From positions 45,540,001-45,604,000 of the forward strand of contig OY754466.1 in assembly GCA_963575645.1 (NCBI GenBank): DNA of 64,000 nucleotides, given 5' to 3'. How positions within the stretch are numbered: the first letter of the stretch is position 1; the number at the start of each line of letters is the position of its first letter. The notes under the pieces were generated by a model. It worked only from the letters and a program-made list of their open reading frames with translations, was not told where the DNA came from and did not search any database. The translations under genes were made by a program, and so were the position numbers. Below, one piece after another: positions 23,601-31,718 of this stretch. The stretch is from Xanthostigma xanthostigma (taxonomy: Eukaryota; Arthropoda; Insecta; Raphidioptera; Raphidiidae).

Positions 23601-26185
23601 ATAAAATAGAGTTGAAATAAATAGTCAAGGACATTCTTGCAAAAAAACATTAATAGGTGATATTAATAGCATTAAGGCCGCTGCATACGAGGCTAGATTC
23701 TTTGCTAGATTTGCCTACTAGTTTTCTAGCACTGGTTTTCTTGATTGCTGTTAAGTACTCGCTTTACACGAGACTATTTTTCAAGCTTGATTTGTAGATA
23801 GATCTGGTGCGCGCGCTGTGACAGTTCGAATATAAACACAGAGTGTCTGTTGTCTGACTCTGAATAGAATGCAACACCCAAGTTGGTTTGTAGGTGTTTG
23901 TTCAAGTGCCCGCGTGACAAGATACTGCTTCCTGATTGGTTCTTGCTCATATCTAGCAGCAAATCTCGCAGGGAAAACAGCCCTTGTTCTAATTTTAAAA
24001 CCTATCTTGTGAGCTAGCAGGCCAGCCCGCAGGGACGTCATTTCTATAGCTTCGTACCCAGCCTACCGGCTAGCAGAACTTCTAGCAGCATTTCTAGCCT
24101 CGTGTGCAGCGGCCTTTAGTTAATGATAAAAAAAAACACACATCTTTCAATTATATGCATTTACATGCATAGTTAATTGACAAAAAAACTAAAAACATTA
24201 TTTATTACAAAAACATAATTATGATGTCTTTTTATATGGATACTAGCCTATACCCGCGACTATGCCTAAGTTAGTGTAGGGTCTGAAAGAATTCTTTTTC
24301 GGTAATATTTATTTATATGACCTAATTAACTTTTTGTCACTGCTATATATTCTGATCATTTGGCAAATTCATCGGATGGGGCCCTGCCTTAATAATAGCT
24401 TCACGTTGTAGTTTCATCTTTATAAATCACGAAGTAAAATAGATATTTGTATATAATTCGCATGTTCTTGAGAATTAATATCTAACTTAAATTGATTAAA
24501 TACATAATTAATATTTTTTCAAATTCAATGGATACACCTATATCTAAAATCTGCAGCTAAAAATCTATCGGTTTTTAACCTATGAACTCATGAACGGTTT
24601 TTCTTAGTGACCTTTAAACCAGTGCCGGATTAAGATTCCTTGATGCCCTAAGCATTTCTGCCTATGGGACCCCCATTTCTAATACTTAGCAGTTAAAAAA
24701 AATGTAATACTTATCTGTCGCTTTATAAAAAAAATCCAAATTGGGAATGTCTTTATAAGTTTAAAATTGATAGAAAAAACTTAAGAAGCACAGAACTTTA
24801 GGAAAAATATTGAATTTTTGCAATCAAAGCTCTCATTGAAAATTTAATTGCCTATAAAATCGGTTCTTAGGCATTTTTAAACAGAGTAGTAAAAAAACTT
24901 TTTTTTTGTTTTTATTTTCGAAAATAAATTTTTATACATTTTTAACTTCTTTACTTCTAAGAACAGTTTTATATCAGTACCTAGATCAAATTTTTGAAAA
25001 CATGACAAAAAAAATTTTTTATACACGGTCCAGTGAGTTGTCACTTTTAGTGCCCCTTGAGACGTGATGCCCTACGCAATTGCTTATAGGTTAATCTGGC
25101 ACTGCTTTAAACTTTAATAAATATAGTTTTAAAAAAACTAAAAAACACGCTTTATATCGAACTAAAAAGTAAAAAAAATTTTTTTTAAATAACCTTAAAA
25201 CGCTTTGTTCCACATTTTCGTACATCGAGCGCCCCACGATTTTTTCACAATAATACTAGTATTTTTTATTCATTATAGTTTTAAGCTTATTTTAAAAAAA
25301 ATATTTTTTACTTTTTAGTTCGATATAAAGCGTGTTTTTTAGTTTTTTTTAAACTATATTTATTTTTCAGTTTTTAGTTTCATATAAAGCGTGTTTTTTA
25401 GTTTTTTTTTAAACTATATTTATTTTTCACTTTTTAGTTTGATATAAAGCGTGTTTTTTAGTTTTTTTAAACTATATTTATTTTCCAATTTTTAGTTCGA
25501 TTTATTGTCAAAAATTTGCCGAAAAATACACATTTTTTATTTCGGCTTGGACGGGATTAGAACCCACGACCGGTGAATCCGAGGGTTGACGTCAGCGAAG
25601 ACTAGCGCCTTAGACCGCTCGGTCAACGATTGCTCTTACAGTAGTGGCATAACATACTAACAGTAAGAAACCACTTGCTGTAGTCCAAACGAGTTTACAA
25701 ACAAACATACATACTTACATACATACATACATACAAACTTACAAGTGAAACTAATATAAAGCGTGTAAAAATGAAACCATTTTTGATCAATTTAACCGAG
25801 AACCAAATGCCATAAGGATTGTGCGGGGTCCTTTAAGAGGTTACTTTAAAGTGCTTTAATACTTATTTTTTAAACACTTTAGTAAGTGCTCGATGCTTTT
25901 AAGCATTTTTGAAAATGAAACTGCTCTGATCTAAAAATGAAAATGCATGCACAATTTTTAAAACTCACTTTTCAGTGCCCATGGAATCCGTTCGTTGATG
26001 CCGTTTACCATCATACTCAAGTGTTTGGCACAAAGCGATGCATTGTATGTCACATTCTCAGTTCTTATTGTTGCAATTCCGTACGAGATCGATTCTTGAC
26101 GCAACAATGTATCGTAGCAACTCCCAGCAGTGATAACAATCAGCAATAACACCACCCTTTCCAATACTTTTAATATCAAGCCCAT
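11453..26185 (-). CDS. nrf-6: nose resistant to fluoxetine protein 6-like (NRF-6 type), acyltransferase-3 membrane protein, 11 coding exons
   Basis: The coding sequence is a join of eleven exons (listed separately), 2229 bases, 742 residues plus stop. Seen: signal peptide (about 1-23), an extracellular part with cysteines C52, C98, C157 and C162 and two N-glycosylation sequons (44-46, 48-50), a first membrane helix near 209-230, then a loop and a polytopic region from about 320. The motif IHGLRFLGMMWIIMVHN (H324, H338) and later SGFLIAY, RLTPAYIAAI and PWTRIGPYLVGI are hallmarks of the NRF/acyltransferase-3 family. Known: family members are predicted to move acyl groups across membranes; worm NRF-6 acts in lipid or drug transport in gut and hypodermis. 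The actual substrate here is unknown. Length and domain order fit a full, working gene with no frameshift. Insects usually carry many paralogues, so the symbol marks the family, not orthology. Confidence 0.93.
12081..12398 (-). CDS. nrf-6: nrf-6-like coding exon 10 (residues 576-681)
   Basis: Acceptor CTTTCAG, donor GTAAGA, exactly 106 codons, phase 0 at both ends. The peptide covers several membrane helices, the block RTVWGIGLAWLILMC, then FRGWVPLSRITYSAYLLNP, a typical NRF-6 late motif. The reading frame on the opposite strand here is a shadow. Confidence 0.94.
12652..13240. repeat. near-600-bp palindrome in nrf-6 intron 9
   Basis: Arms of roughly 275 bases (12652-12925 and 12965-13240) start and end with AGAGCTGGCTACGGAG in inverted orientation and differ at only a few places. 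The loop is about 40 bases. It is probably a foldback transposon. It lies within the transcribed intron, so the pre-mRNA could form a long hairpin. Confidence 0.88.
13250..13660 (+). repeat. lepidopteran dispersed repeat 'ctggacggattgg' in intron 9
   Basis: The block ACCACTGGACGGATTGGACT, then ATGACGTAGGCATCTGCTAAGA, is of a type I know from many moth genomes. A weaker relative lies at about 10800-10930. Confidence 0.6.
13864..13993 (-). CDS. nrf-6: nrf-6-like coding exon 9 (residues 532-575)
   Basis: Acceptor ATTCTAG, donor GTATGT. The peptide LDEQYKMLNALYDPPWTRIG then PYLVGIIAAYYV carries the strongly conserved 'Y..PWTRIGPYLVGI' block. It ends MSK in phase 0. Confidence 0.94.
14303..14398 (-). 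CDS. nrf-6: nrf-6-like coding exon 8 (residues 500-531)
   Basis: Acceptor TTTGCAG, donor GTAAGT. The peptide YFKASMAIIGILIVASCIST then GYISYIYEYVP is a membrane helix plus short loop. It is too short to show as an open frame by itself, but the phases (2 in, 2 out) and hydrophobic content fit between exons 7 and 9. Confidence 0.88.
14605..15031 (-). mobile_element. tRNA-derived SINE, copy 1 (intron 7)
   Basis: On the minus strand a tRNA-like head (14955-15031) has an A-box-like GTAGCGTAGTAGTGAGAG and the B box GGTTCGAATCC. A body of about 350 bases and a (TTA)n tail follow. Imperfect direct repeats of 30-40 bases flank it (about 14566-14600 and 15036-15072), probably an old target duplication. 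Copy 2 is at 18155-18582. Confidence 0.8.
15153..15409. mobile_element. hAT MITE with perfect 8-bp target duplication (intron 7)
   Basis: The ends CATTGGCGTAGCAAG and, inverted, CATAGCCGTAGCAACG are flanked on both sides by GTTGTGTG (15145-15152 and 15410-15417). Subterminal G and C runs face each other and would pair. Confidence 0.9.
15484..15704. repeat. palindrome with two head-to-head GAAACGTC hairpins (intron 7)
   Basis: Arms of about 100 bases (15484-15585 and 15598-15704). Each arm carries CCTTCGAAACGT. On the minus strand the left one is preceded by CTGAGGATGAAGG, which pairs with it. Confidence 0.8.
15793..16038 (-). CDS. nrf-6: nrf-6-like coding exon 7 (residues 418-499)
   Basis: Acceptor TTTTTCAG, donor GTAAGT. 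The split codon AG+A gives Arg, so the join reads RLTPAYIAAI, a family motif. Further on come CPKYWWRNILYINN and CLSWSWYLSNDMQFFIIGS, matching the conserved 'W..LLYINN' and 'W.L..DMQF' blocks of NRF-6 proteins. Confidence 0.95.
16179..16870 (+). mobile_element. dispersed repeat A with terminal hairpin, copy 1 (intron 6)
   Basis: It starts with the hairpin ACCATTCCAACCCACAAGTG/GGGAATGGT and runs about 690 bases. Other copies: 41893-42574 (inverted), 55228-55712 (start missing), with fragments at 47580-47630 and 60205-60320. Non-autonomous, class unknown. Helitron-like ends were considered but no CTRR end is convincing. Confidence 0.75.
17172..17288 (-). CDS. nrf-6: nrf-6-like coding exon 6 (residues 379-417)
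   Basis: Acceptor TTTCAG, donor GTAAGC. The split codon AG+T gives Ser, so the join reads DTFFFLSGFLIAYLFF, the expected 'DTFF..SGFL.AY' motif of acyltransferase-3. It ends RRFI with two bases left over. Confidence 0.92.
17434..17805 (-). mobile_element. 5'-truncated non-LTR retrotransposon (LINE) with ORF2 C-terminus
   Basis: On the minus strand the translated end reads RLSYDINIP, then FEKGTYYSCIKLFNHLPE and YNCFKKKLKQTL before a TAA at 17569-17567. This is the typical C-terminus of arthropod jockey/CR1-like ORF2 proteins. A 3' UTR of about 100 bases and a (TTCTA)n tail (17441-17464) follow. One in-frame stop lies upstream and the 5' part is missing, so it is a dead copy in nrf-6 intron 5. 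Confidence 0.8.
17806..17851. repeat. short AGACGC hairpin repeat
   Basis: ATTACAGACGC and GCGTCTGATAAT pair around a loop with AACAGAGGTCG. One of about ten related sites in the window (see findings). Confidence 0.7.
18155..18582 (-). mobile_element. tRNA-derived SINE, copy 2 (intron 5)
   Basis: Same order as copy 1: a tRNA-like head at 18506-18582 with B box GGTTCGAACCC, followed by the same body and AT-rich tail, about 80 percent alike by eye. It is in the same orientation as the host gene. No target duplication is visible. Confidence 0.8.
18643..18976 (-). CDS. nrf-6: nrf-6-like coding exon 5 (residues 268-378), start of acyltransferase-3 domain
   Basis: Acceptor TTTCAG, donor GTAAGA. 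It contains the linker (GNFLMCFSLYTNTKTIL) and the family signature IHGLRFLGMMWIIMVHN with the conserved histidine H324, then NSIYCVDTFFFL, which runs into exon 6. The long insertion-free frame and the motif order make this one of the most secure exons. Confidence 0.95.
19033..19571. mobile_element. mariner-type MITE 'CAGTGTGGTCAC', copy 1 (intron 4)
   Basis: Terminal inverted repeats of about 150 bases beginning CAGTGTGGTCACTTAAGTGT, with TA at the right end. The left end has two extra bases after TA. Copy 2 is at 46352-46973. Non-coding. Confidence 0.85.
19735..20232 (-). mobile_element. TA-flanked MITE 'GGTCATATGCAT', copy 2 (intron 4)
   Basis: Reverse complement of 4998-5492 along its whole length. 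The left end and its TA are intact. The right end has a change (GACA in place of GACC). Confidence 0.85.
20253..20413 (-). CDS. nrf-6: nrf-6-like coding exon 4 (residues 214-267)
   Basis: Acceptor TTTACAG, donor GTAAGT. The peptide IILLLIVGLAIIGTAYDVIV completes the first membrane helix, followed by a soluble stretch to DPN and one base of codon 268. The intron to exon 3 is only 67 bases and contains a short (CA)n run. Confidence 0.9.
20481..20674 (-). CDS. nrf-6: nrf-6-like coding exon 3 (residues 150-213, part of 214)
   Basis: Acceptor TTTTTAG, donor GTAAGT. The peptide begins DLIELGLCLPLVC, the conserved NRF-family motif 'LGLCLP..C' with C157 and C162, and ends WLLSTKFIVM at the edge of the first membrane helix. 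It has no Met-started frame longer than 60 codons, so it is easy to miss, but both junction phases (0 in, 2 out) fit its neighbours exactly. Confidence 0.9.
20723..20782. repeat. hairpin in intron 2, close to exon 3
   Basis: TTGCACTGCGCG and CGCGCAGTGCAA pair, with ATGCC/GGCAT continuing the stem. It lies about 50 bases upstream of the exon 3 acceptor in the pre-mRNA. Confidence 0.7.
21064..21263. mobile_element. hAT MITE, 200 bp (intron 2)
   Basis: Ends CAGCCCCGGATCTAC and, inverted, CAACCCCGGATCTAG, flanked by ATTTTGCA and AATTTGCA, an 8-bp duplication with one change. Confidence 0.85.
21621..22034. mobile_element. GTYAC-type palindromic element A (intron 2)
   Basis: Terminal inverted repeats of about 83 bases starting GTTACGGTCAATGTC (left) and GTCACGGTCAATGTC (right). 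Flanking six bases are ATATAT and ATATAC. The arms are packed with small palindromes such as GGGCAATGTCGACAATGCCC. No ORF is supported. Confidence 0.85.
22089..22318 (-). CDS. nrf-6: nrf-6-like coding exon 2 (residues 73-149)
   Basis: The acceptor TTTAG precedes the exon and the donor GTAAGT follows GAG. The split codon A+TG gives Met73. The peptide MDSSGRPRGGFLWGNNYWLG, then QSQC, then PPYNINFFMAYLRH is the central NRF domain, where family members have a 'DSSGKP..G...GN..WLGSY..C' pattern. The exon ends in phase 0. Confidence 0.92.
22410..23660. other. intron 1 segment of unknown nature
   Basis: Less repetitive by eye than its neighbours, with an inverted GTGAGTCG/TGACTCAC pair at 22412-22442. 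I find no open frame of note and no second copy in the window. It could be part of a larger transposon or unique intron sequence. Confidence 0.4.
23674..24118. mobile_element. MITE 'GGCCGCTGCACACGAGG', copy 1 (intron 1)
   Basis: Inverted ends GGCCGCTGCATACGAGGCTA and GGCCGCTGCACACGAGGCTA. The interior has repeated CTAGCA/TGCTAG motifs and a GCGCGCGC block. Copies at 39365-39745 (one end missing) and 60527-60960. Target duplication unclear, perhaps TTA/TAA. Confidence 0.8.
24620..25104. mobile_element. hAT MITE with perfect 8-bp target duplication (intron 1)
   Basis: Ends CAGTGCCGGATTAA and, inverted, CAGTGCCAGATTAA, flanked by CTTTAAAC on both sides (24612-24619, 25105-25112). 485 bases, non-coding. 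Confidence 0.92.
25115..25768. repeat. 'ataaagcgtg' block with tandem units and a tRNA-like head
   Basis: An imperfect inverted repeat (25115-25340) and three tandem units of about 62 bases (25310-25500), each with ATATAAAGCGTGTTTTTTAG. Then comes a tRNA-like stretch and a CATA microsatellite ending TAATATAAAGCGTG. It is related to 4160-4956. Confidence 0.7.
25548..25635 (-). repeat. tRNA-like sequence (SINE head or tRNA pseudogene)
   Basis: On the minus strand GACCGAGCGGTCTAAGGCG resembles the A box of tRNA-Leu/Ser, and GGGTTCTAATCCC resembles the B box with one change. The cloverleaf is imperfect and it sits inside a repeat, so a working tRNA is unlikely. Confidence 0.65.
25969..26185 (-). 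CDS. nrf-6: nrf-6-like coding exon 1 (residues 1-72 and first base of 73)
   Basis: The ATG at 26185-26183 starts MGLILKVLERVVLLLIV, a hydrophobic signal peptide ending near ITAGSC. The open frame continues eight codons upstream, but only to a TTG, so this ATG is the first usable start. The exon ends at WALK plus one base, followed by the strong donor GTGAGT. It holds the start of the NRF domain with sequons NVT and NAS and cysteine C52. Confidence 0.9.
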
Positions 26186-26255
26186 TTTTATAAAATCACT
26201 AAATAACAATTCCTTTATTTATTTCCACTTATTATTATAACATTTCAAGATTATA

Positions 26256-26265
26256 TTTTTATATC
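26256..26265 (-). promoter_or_regulatory. possible TATA box of the nrf-6-like gene
   Basis: GATATAAAAA on the minus strand, about 75 bases before the chosen ATG. Its position would place a start site near 26230 with a short 5' leader. The region is so AT-rich that chance is a real alternative, and an upstream non-coding exon cannot be excluded. Confidence 0.22.
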
Positions 26266-26329
26266 AGTTTGTTGTTTTGACACGTCACTTAATTAAAAAA
26301 AAATAAAAAAATAAAGCGTCAATTTTTTC

Positions 26330-27030
26330 GAACGAACATAAAAAATAAAATTATATTAAAAAGTTATTTTTTTTTAATTATTTAAAATCACAAAATTTAC
26401 ATACACGCGCCAAACCAAAAGATCTAGCGTGTTTAGGTAGATGGCGTGCAGCAGTAGATCATTTCTGGCGACCGACTTTCGAAGACGAGGTGCCACAGAG
26501 AAGTACTAGAGTAGCTGAGTGAAATACTACGGTAGTATCTGCACTACAGACAGCAGAATATGTAATATCCTATAAAGAAAGATACGAGAAAGTAAGTATA
26601 CTGTTTATATAGTAGGTAGGTAAGTCTGCTTCCATGCCTTTAGGTATTACTTAACAAAACCGCTAATATTAGATAACGTTTGGTAATAATTAATACACAT
26701 ATTATATGTATTATAGTAGCTACCATACATGGTACATTATACAGTGTGTCCTATCGATGACCGACATATAGCGTTATTATATGAATGCTGGATATTGGTG
26801 AATTACTTCTTTTACACAAAAATCAATGACTTGGGTACCATTTCCTTGATTAGTTGCGTTCATTGAAACAAAGAGAGAGATAGGGAAATATGGTATATTA
26901 TAGATGCTCAACGAGTGAGGTCTGTAACGTTTATTACAAGCATTGAAGTCGCGACTGTTTTTAACCGACGAAAAACAAAATCGGAGGAGGTTCTCAATTC
27001 GACACGTATATATTTTTTTTTTATTTTATT
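26330..27030. other. region upstream of the nrf-6-like gene
   Basis: No second gene is seen. One AGACGC-type fragment at 26897-26925 and a lepidopteran 'ccgacgaaaaacaaaatcgg' fragment near 26966 are present. An upstream non-coding exon could lie here. Confidence 0.4.
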
Positions 27031-27042
27031 TTTTTTTTTTAT

Positions 27043-27370
27043 TTATGTATGACCACGCATAACTTTTTACAGAGTAGTCCGATTTTGATAATTATTTTTT
27101 TGTTTGAAAGGGTATACCCCGAAGTTGGTCCCATATAAATGTGGTAAAAAAATTCCAACCCTAAGGGTAGGAAAACAGGGGATGATTGATTGTTCACTCA
27201 CTGATTGTAATGTATGACCACACATAACTTTTTACAGAGTGGTCCAATTTTGATAATTATTTTTTTATTGGATAGGGTATACCTCGAGGTTCGTCTCATA
27301 TAAATTTGGAAAAAAAAAACTCCTACCCTAAGGGTGGGAAAATAGGGGTGATTTATAGTTCACTCACAGA
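27043..27370 (+). repeat. tandem duplication, about 165-base unit, two copies
   Basis: Both units begin GTATGACCAC and contain ATAACTTTTTACAGAG, TTTTGATAATTATTTTTTT and CCCTAAGGGT. Such units are common lepidopteran repeats in my recollection. Confidence 0.75.
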
Positions 27371-27431
27371 TTTTCATGCTGAGTTGTGTATTACAATTAT
27401 AAATTATATAGCCATAAAAAATTATAAAATA

Positions 27432-27926
27432 AAAACTTTTTAATAAAAAAATTAAACCGCCGAAAAACTGAAAAGCAAAAAATAATAAATCTTTTTATTT
27501 AACTGAGTTCTATCTAAGTAGTTGAACGTATGTGACAGTCTAGTATATCTAAGTAATTTTGAGTCGGCGTCAACAATCTTTCGCCGGAAATCTCTGAGCG
27601 TTCACGAAGTTAATGTCAGCGACAGAGCAACCCGAACGGGCACACTGAGGGCACACGTCTTTGCGAGTGGTCGTGTGGAGAGCGCATGTTTGGAATGTTA
27701 ATGTTTATCGCTGGAGATTTCACGTATCATTGTTAATTTGATTTGGTTATTTCTTTTAGTGATCTTTGTACATTGATGGTTTGACGCCGACTCAAAATTA
27801 CTTAGATATACTAGACTGTCACATACGTTCAACTACTTAGATAGAAACTCAGTTAAATAAAAAGATTTATTATTTTTTGCTTTTCAGTTTTTCGGCGGTT
27901 TAATTTTTTTATTAAAAAGTTTTTTA
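27432..27926. mobile_element. MITE with about 130-base terminal inverted repeats
   Basis: Inverted arms 27432-27563 and 27780-27926 carry TTAAACCGCCGAAAAACTGA and GAGTCGGCGTC. The central 210 bases are unique and richer in GC. No target duplication is clear. Confidence 0.8.
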
Positions 27927-28639
27927 GAGTGATTATCATAAAAAAATCAATATCTTATACCAAGTATTACACATTTTGTTATAAAAGAAACTGTCTATAG
28001 TAAATGTTACACATTGTCAGAAAACCTGTTTTGACAACTATCTTAGATAATCATATATGTATTCCGTCATATTAGAACAAGAATTTTAAATCGTTTTTGT
28101 TCAAAAAATAATTGACGTTTTTCTTGAATTATGTATGCATCTATTGTACGTATTTTTAGGGTTCCGTGCCTCAAAAGGAAAAAAGAAACCCTTATAGGAT
28201 AACTTCGTTGTCCGTCTGTCAAGACCATTTTTTTCAGGAATACGTGGAGGTATCAAGTTGAAATTAATATCAAATACTCAAGTCTGCAATCACTTGGAGC
28301 TGTGAAAAAATGCAGCTTCTAAGTCAACGCAATCAAAAAATATAGCCGTTTATTATTTTGACACTTGCAAGGAAATCAAAACCAATAGGGTACTTCCCGT
28401 TGACCTAGAATCACGAAATTTGGCAAAAAGCAATGTCTTAAAGCACAAGTAAAAAAGAAAATCCGAAAACCGTAATTTTGTAGTTACATCGCAAACAAAA
28501 TAATTTTTTTATACTGATTCACTTATCAAAACCTTTAATGTTTCCCGTTAATCTATAATCTTGTTTGGCGCGAAAGAAGGTTGCATAGCACAAGTAATGA
28601 AAAAAATCCGAAAATCATATGATTCTATATATAGAATTA

Positions 28640-29226
28640 CAGTGGACCCCCGGTAATCCGGCCCCTGTCTAATCCGGCACCCCCTGTAATCCGACATGGT
28701 CTATTATATTATTTTTTATTGAATATTTTTTTGACAATCTTCGCTAATGCATGATTGAACAAGTTAAATTGATTGATTCATGATTTTTGATTATTTTAGT
28801 ATGTATGTTACGGTTAATACAAGAAAGTAGTTTATTCGCGAACTAACCGGCTAATACCCGAATTAAGCAACGTCAAGGATTGGTTAATTCGGGTAATTAG
28901 CCGATTAATTCGCGAATTAACTACTTTCTTGTATTAACCGTAACATGTACATTTGTTTGTACACAATTATTTTCTAACGTTAAGTTATTGCATATTTTTT
29001 GTAAGTTCTATAGGATTAATGACATTAATTTTATAATAAAACGTAAGCTCTCTATTGTGTTGTTTAATTTAATAAAGACTTACATAATGAAGTATGATTT
29101 GTACTTCAGAGTACATACATATATATATAACATATAGGGGGTCTTAGGCAGTACTCTATAATCCGACAAATTCGATAGTCCGACATTGCCCTGCAAAATG
29201 TTTGTCGGATTACCGGGGGTCCACTG
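28640..29226. mobile_element. pogo/Tigger-like MITE with TA duplication
   Basis: Ends CAGTGGACCCCCGGTAATCC in inverted orientation, each next to TA (28638-28639 and 29227-29228). The termini resemble pogo/Tigger elements. It contains element B of the GTYAC family at 28807-28944. Confidence 0.88.
28807..28944. mobile_element. GTYAC-type palindromic element B
   Basis: 138 bases, nearly one continuous palindrome, ends GTTACGGTTAATACAAGAAA, flanked by ATGTAT and ATGTAC. Inside are short palindromes such as TTAATTCGCGAATTAA. Confidence 0.88.
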
Positions 29227-29585
29227 TATTACATGACAAATTAAATTTTTATGAAATAACGGTACGAAACCCTCAGAACGCGAGTTCTCCGTTTTTTTTT
29301 CTTGTAGTATTTCCTTTTCGGAACAATATTTTTCTGGGCATTTTGATAAAAATTTAACTTGAAAAACAATAATTATTTTTATGTGAATCAGTCATTTGTT
29401 TTTCTGTGTGTTTATGAATGTTATAATAAGAAGTTTGGCAACGACATTGGATTGTAATTTCGTGTATACAAAATGTAATTATTTGATCACAATCTAAGGT
29501 CACTGTCAAACCAGATTTTCTGACAATGCGATCAGCAATTCAGCATCGTATTGCGTTAAATGGAAACGAGCAGTCATATATTAGT

Positions 29586-30185
29586 ATAAGAGCTAGCAAC
29601 ATCGCGAAAAAAAGAATTTTAAGACGACTGATCTTTTGATATTCCTTTTCTTATTGAAGCTTGGTGGGGATGCGGCACGTCTGGCTGCTGGGAGTGGTTG
29701 CGTTTACCTGTGCGCATTCCTTTGTACAAGTAATATTATAGGTAATTTATAAGTCATTTGCTACTTTTTAAGATGGCGTCGCCCTGGTAACATGAATGTT
29801 ATTAAATTACAAAATTACTTTTCCTTCTCTACGCAGCAAAATTCAATTGAATTTTGCTGCGTCGCTAAGGAAAAGTGATTTTGACGACATAACATAAGAG
29901 ACAGTTTATGTAACAACACTTTATTTCGCCCAGCAGCAGTTGATATTTGGCAAACACAACTAATAACGTTATAACAAACATTCAGTTACTAGGACAACGC
30001 CATCTTAAAAACTAGCAAATGACATAAATTACCTGTAATTTGAACCTGTACAAATGGGATGCGAAAAGGTAAACGCACCGCTCCCAACAGCCAGACGTAC
30101 CGCATCCCCACCAAACTTCAATAAGAAAAGGAATATCAAAAGATCAGCCGTCTTTCTCGAAAACGTTGGTAGCTCTCGGACTATA
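29586..30185. mobile_element. foldback element, about 600 bp
   Basis: Arms 29586-29790 and 29995-30185 are inverted copies (GATCTTTTGATATTCCTTTT and its complement). A second perfect palindrome, CAGCAAAATTCAATTGAATTTTGCTG in two halves around 29848, sits in the centre. Confidence 0.85.
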
Positions 30186-30479
30186 TGAACTTTATAGGCA
30201 TGGTTATAATTTGATGGAAATACTATTTCTATGAAAAAATTAACAGTTACTAGGTAATAAATATCAGAATAACCCTGAATGACTCCGTTCTGCGGTGGAT
30301 TTTCCAGTTAGCCTATATAAATAATATATGTGGTTTGAAAAAACGTAAATATATTAAAATGTTGATTTTCTATACGTATATAAAAATTTTTAAAGATGAT
30401 TCGTTCATTTCTTATTATCTATGGAATTTTTAAATATCAAATTATCGTCAAGAAATATTCCCTAAACCACGGTAATGTA

Positions 30480-31130
30480 CCCTCTAATAGAATGCAGTCT
30501 ACAGGGTGGTTACTAAGCTTACGGCAAAAATTCAAAGAGATATTCCTCTGATTATTTTAAGAATATTTTGTTCTTAATTGATGTTCGGAAAGCCGCTTTG
30601 TTAAGAAATTGCAGGAGGATAAATGTTTTTTTGACAAAAAAATATTTTACCTAAAATAGTGCGCACATATGCACAATTGTCAAACATAAACCTGCACGAC
30701 TTGCATCGGACTATTTTAAGAGTGGTATTTAGGGGTTGAAAAAAGTTTTCGGGCCCAAATTATCAAAAAAATTTCAGAATTGTTTCAAATTTCAAATTTA
30801 ACCTTTTAGTAATTATTAAAATGTGTTGCTGAAATTTTAATAAAAGCGGCCCAACAGGACCGGACTTACAAATTTTGTGAAAATGCTAGTTTGTGAAAAT
30901 GGATTTACGCATATTGAAAGGTGTATTTAATTGACTGCAGACGTTGGATTAATTATAATATTGAAATTAAGAAAAAAAAATATTTTAAGGTTTGTATTAA
31001 GGGTTACATTTTATTTATTTTTCCCAAAAACAAAAAAGTGAATGCGTAATAAATCCACATTACCTGTGTTAGCAAATACACTATATTGACGGCAGGGTTC
31101 TGGCACTACGACCCGAGTTTTTTTGATTAA
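30480..31130 (+). repeat. dispersed repeat C, copy 1
   Basis: Blocks TATTTAGGGGTTGAAAAAA, CAACAGGACCGGACTTA and ATTGACGGCAGGG recur in the same order at 46075-46280 and 46985-47010, where a MITE splits the copy. Confidence 0.7.
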
Positions 31131-31356
31131 AACAAACTATTTCGAAAACGTTTCTTTAGTTCTAGAAATCAGTTCAATCAACCGTACAACTTAAGCTGTG
31201 CTGCACTGTACTGTGCCGCCGCAAGCGGAGTCAACACTGGCTGAGTGCCTCAAAAGATTAAAATTATTTTGTGTCTACTTTTTCGACTTTTTGTTTCTCT
31301 TCCCTCATGAAAAACTGTCGTACTAGGTATAACCATTCGTTTAGTCCACTGCCATA

Positions 31357-31361
<5 letters not shown>

Positions 31362-31389
<28 letters not shown>
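31362..31389 (+). repeat. (GA)n microsatellite
   Basis: About 14 GA units, directly followed by an AGACGC-type hairpin repeat (31398-31432). Confidence 0.9.
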
Positions 31390-31392
<3 letters not shown>

Positions 31393-31718
31393 AGTTTATA
31401 TAGACGCTCAACAACTGAGGTTATAAGCGTCAGTAAGAAATACGGATTTTTAATAAAATGTAATTAACTTTAAAATACGAGGTTTGTATAAATTTTTGCA
31501 TTCACTTATAAAATGAAAATAACATTGAATGCAAGTTATGTCAAATCATAGGCTCAAAAAACTTCGAGAACGCGTTATTTTTTAGAATAAATAATAAGTA
31601 GCAAACAAACAATTTTTTTCCTCAACATAACTTTAAAACCGTTGCCGTGGTTTTCAGCAGATTTTAGTTAGCCTACTATTTGACATAACTTGAATTCAAT
31701 TTTATTCAAATGGAGAAA

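Larger units (their letters stand above)
24522..25836 (-). repeat. dispersed repeat B, split by two nested insertions (intron 1)
   Basis: 24522-24619 and about 25770-25836 match parts of 40905-41285. Between them sit a hAT MITE (24620-25104) and the 'ataaagcg' block (25115-25768). Confidence 0.7.
28157..29290 (+). repeat. lepidopteran 'gttccgta' repeat, copy 2, split by an insertion
   Basis: 28157-28490 matches 6079-6430. The closing piece 'acggtacgaaaccctc' is at 29260-29276, after the MITE at 28640-29226. Confidence 0.7.

Noticed and set aside
23781-24041. 86- and 62-codon minus-strand frames
   Set aside because: Both lie within a MITE that has other copies without these frames.
25548-25635. 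tRNA-Leu or tRNA-Ser gene
   Set aside because: The B box has a changed base, the acceptor stem does not pair, and it lies within a repeated block.
26186-26209. Longer N-terminus of exon 1 (eight codons upstream)
   Set aside because: The upstream codon is TTG, not ATG. The ATG at 26185 directly starts a good signal peptide.
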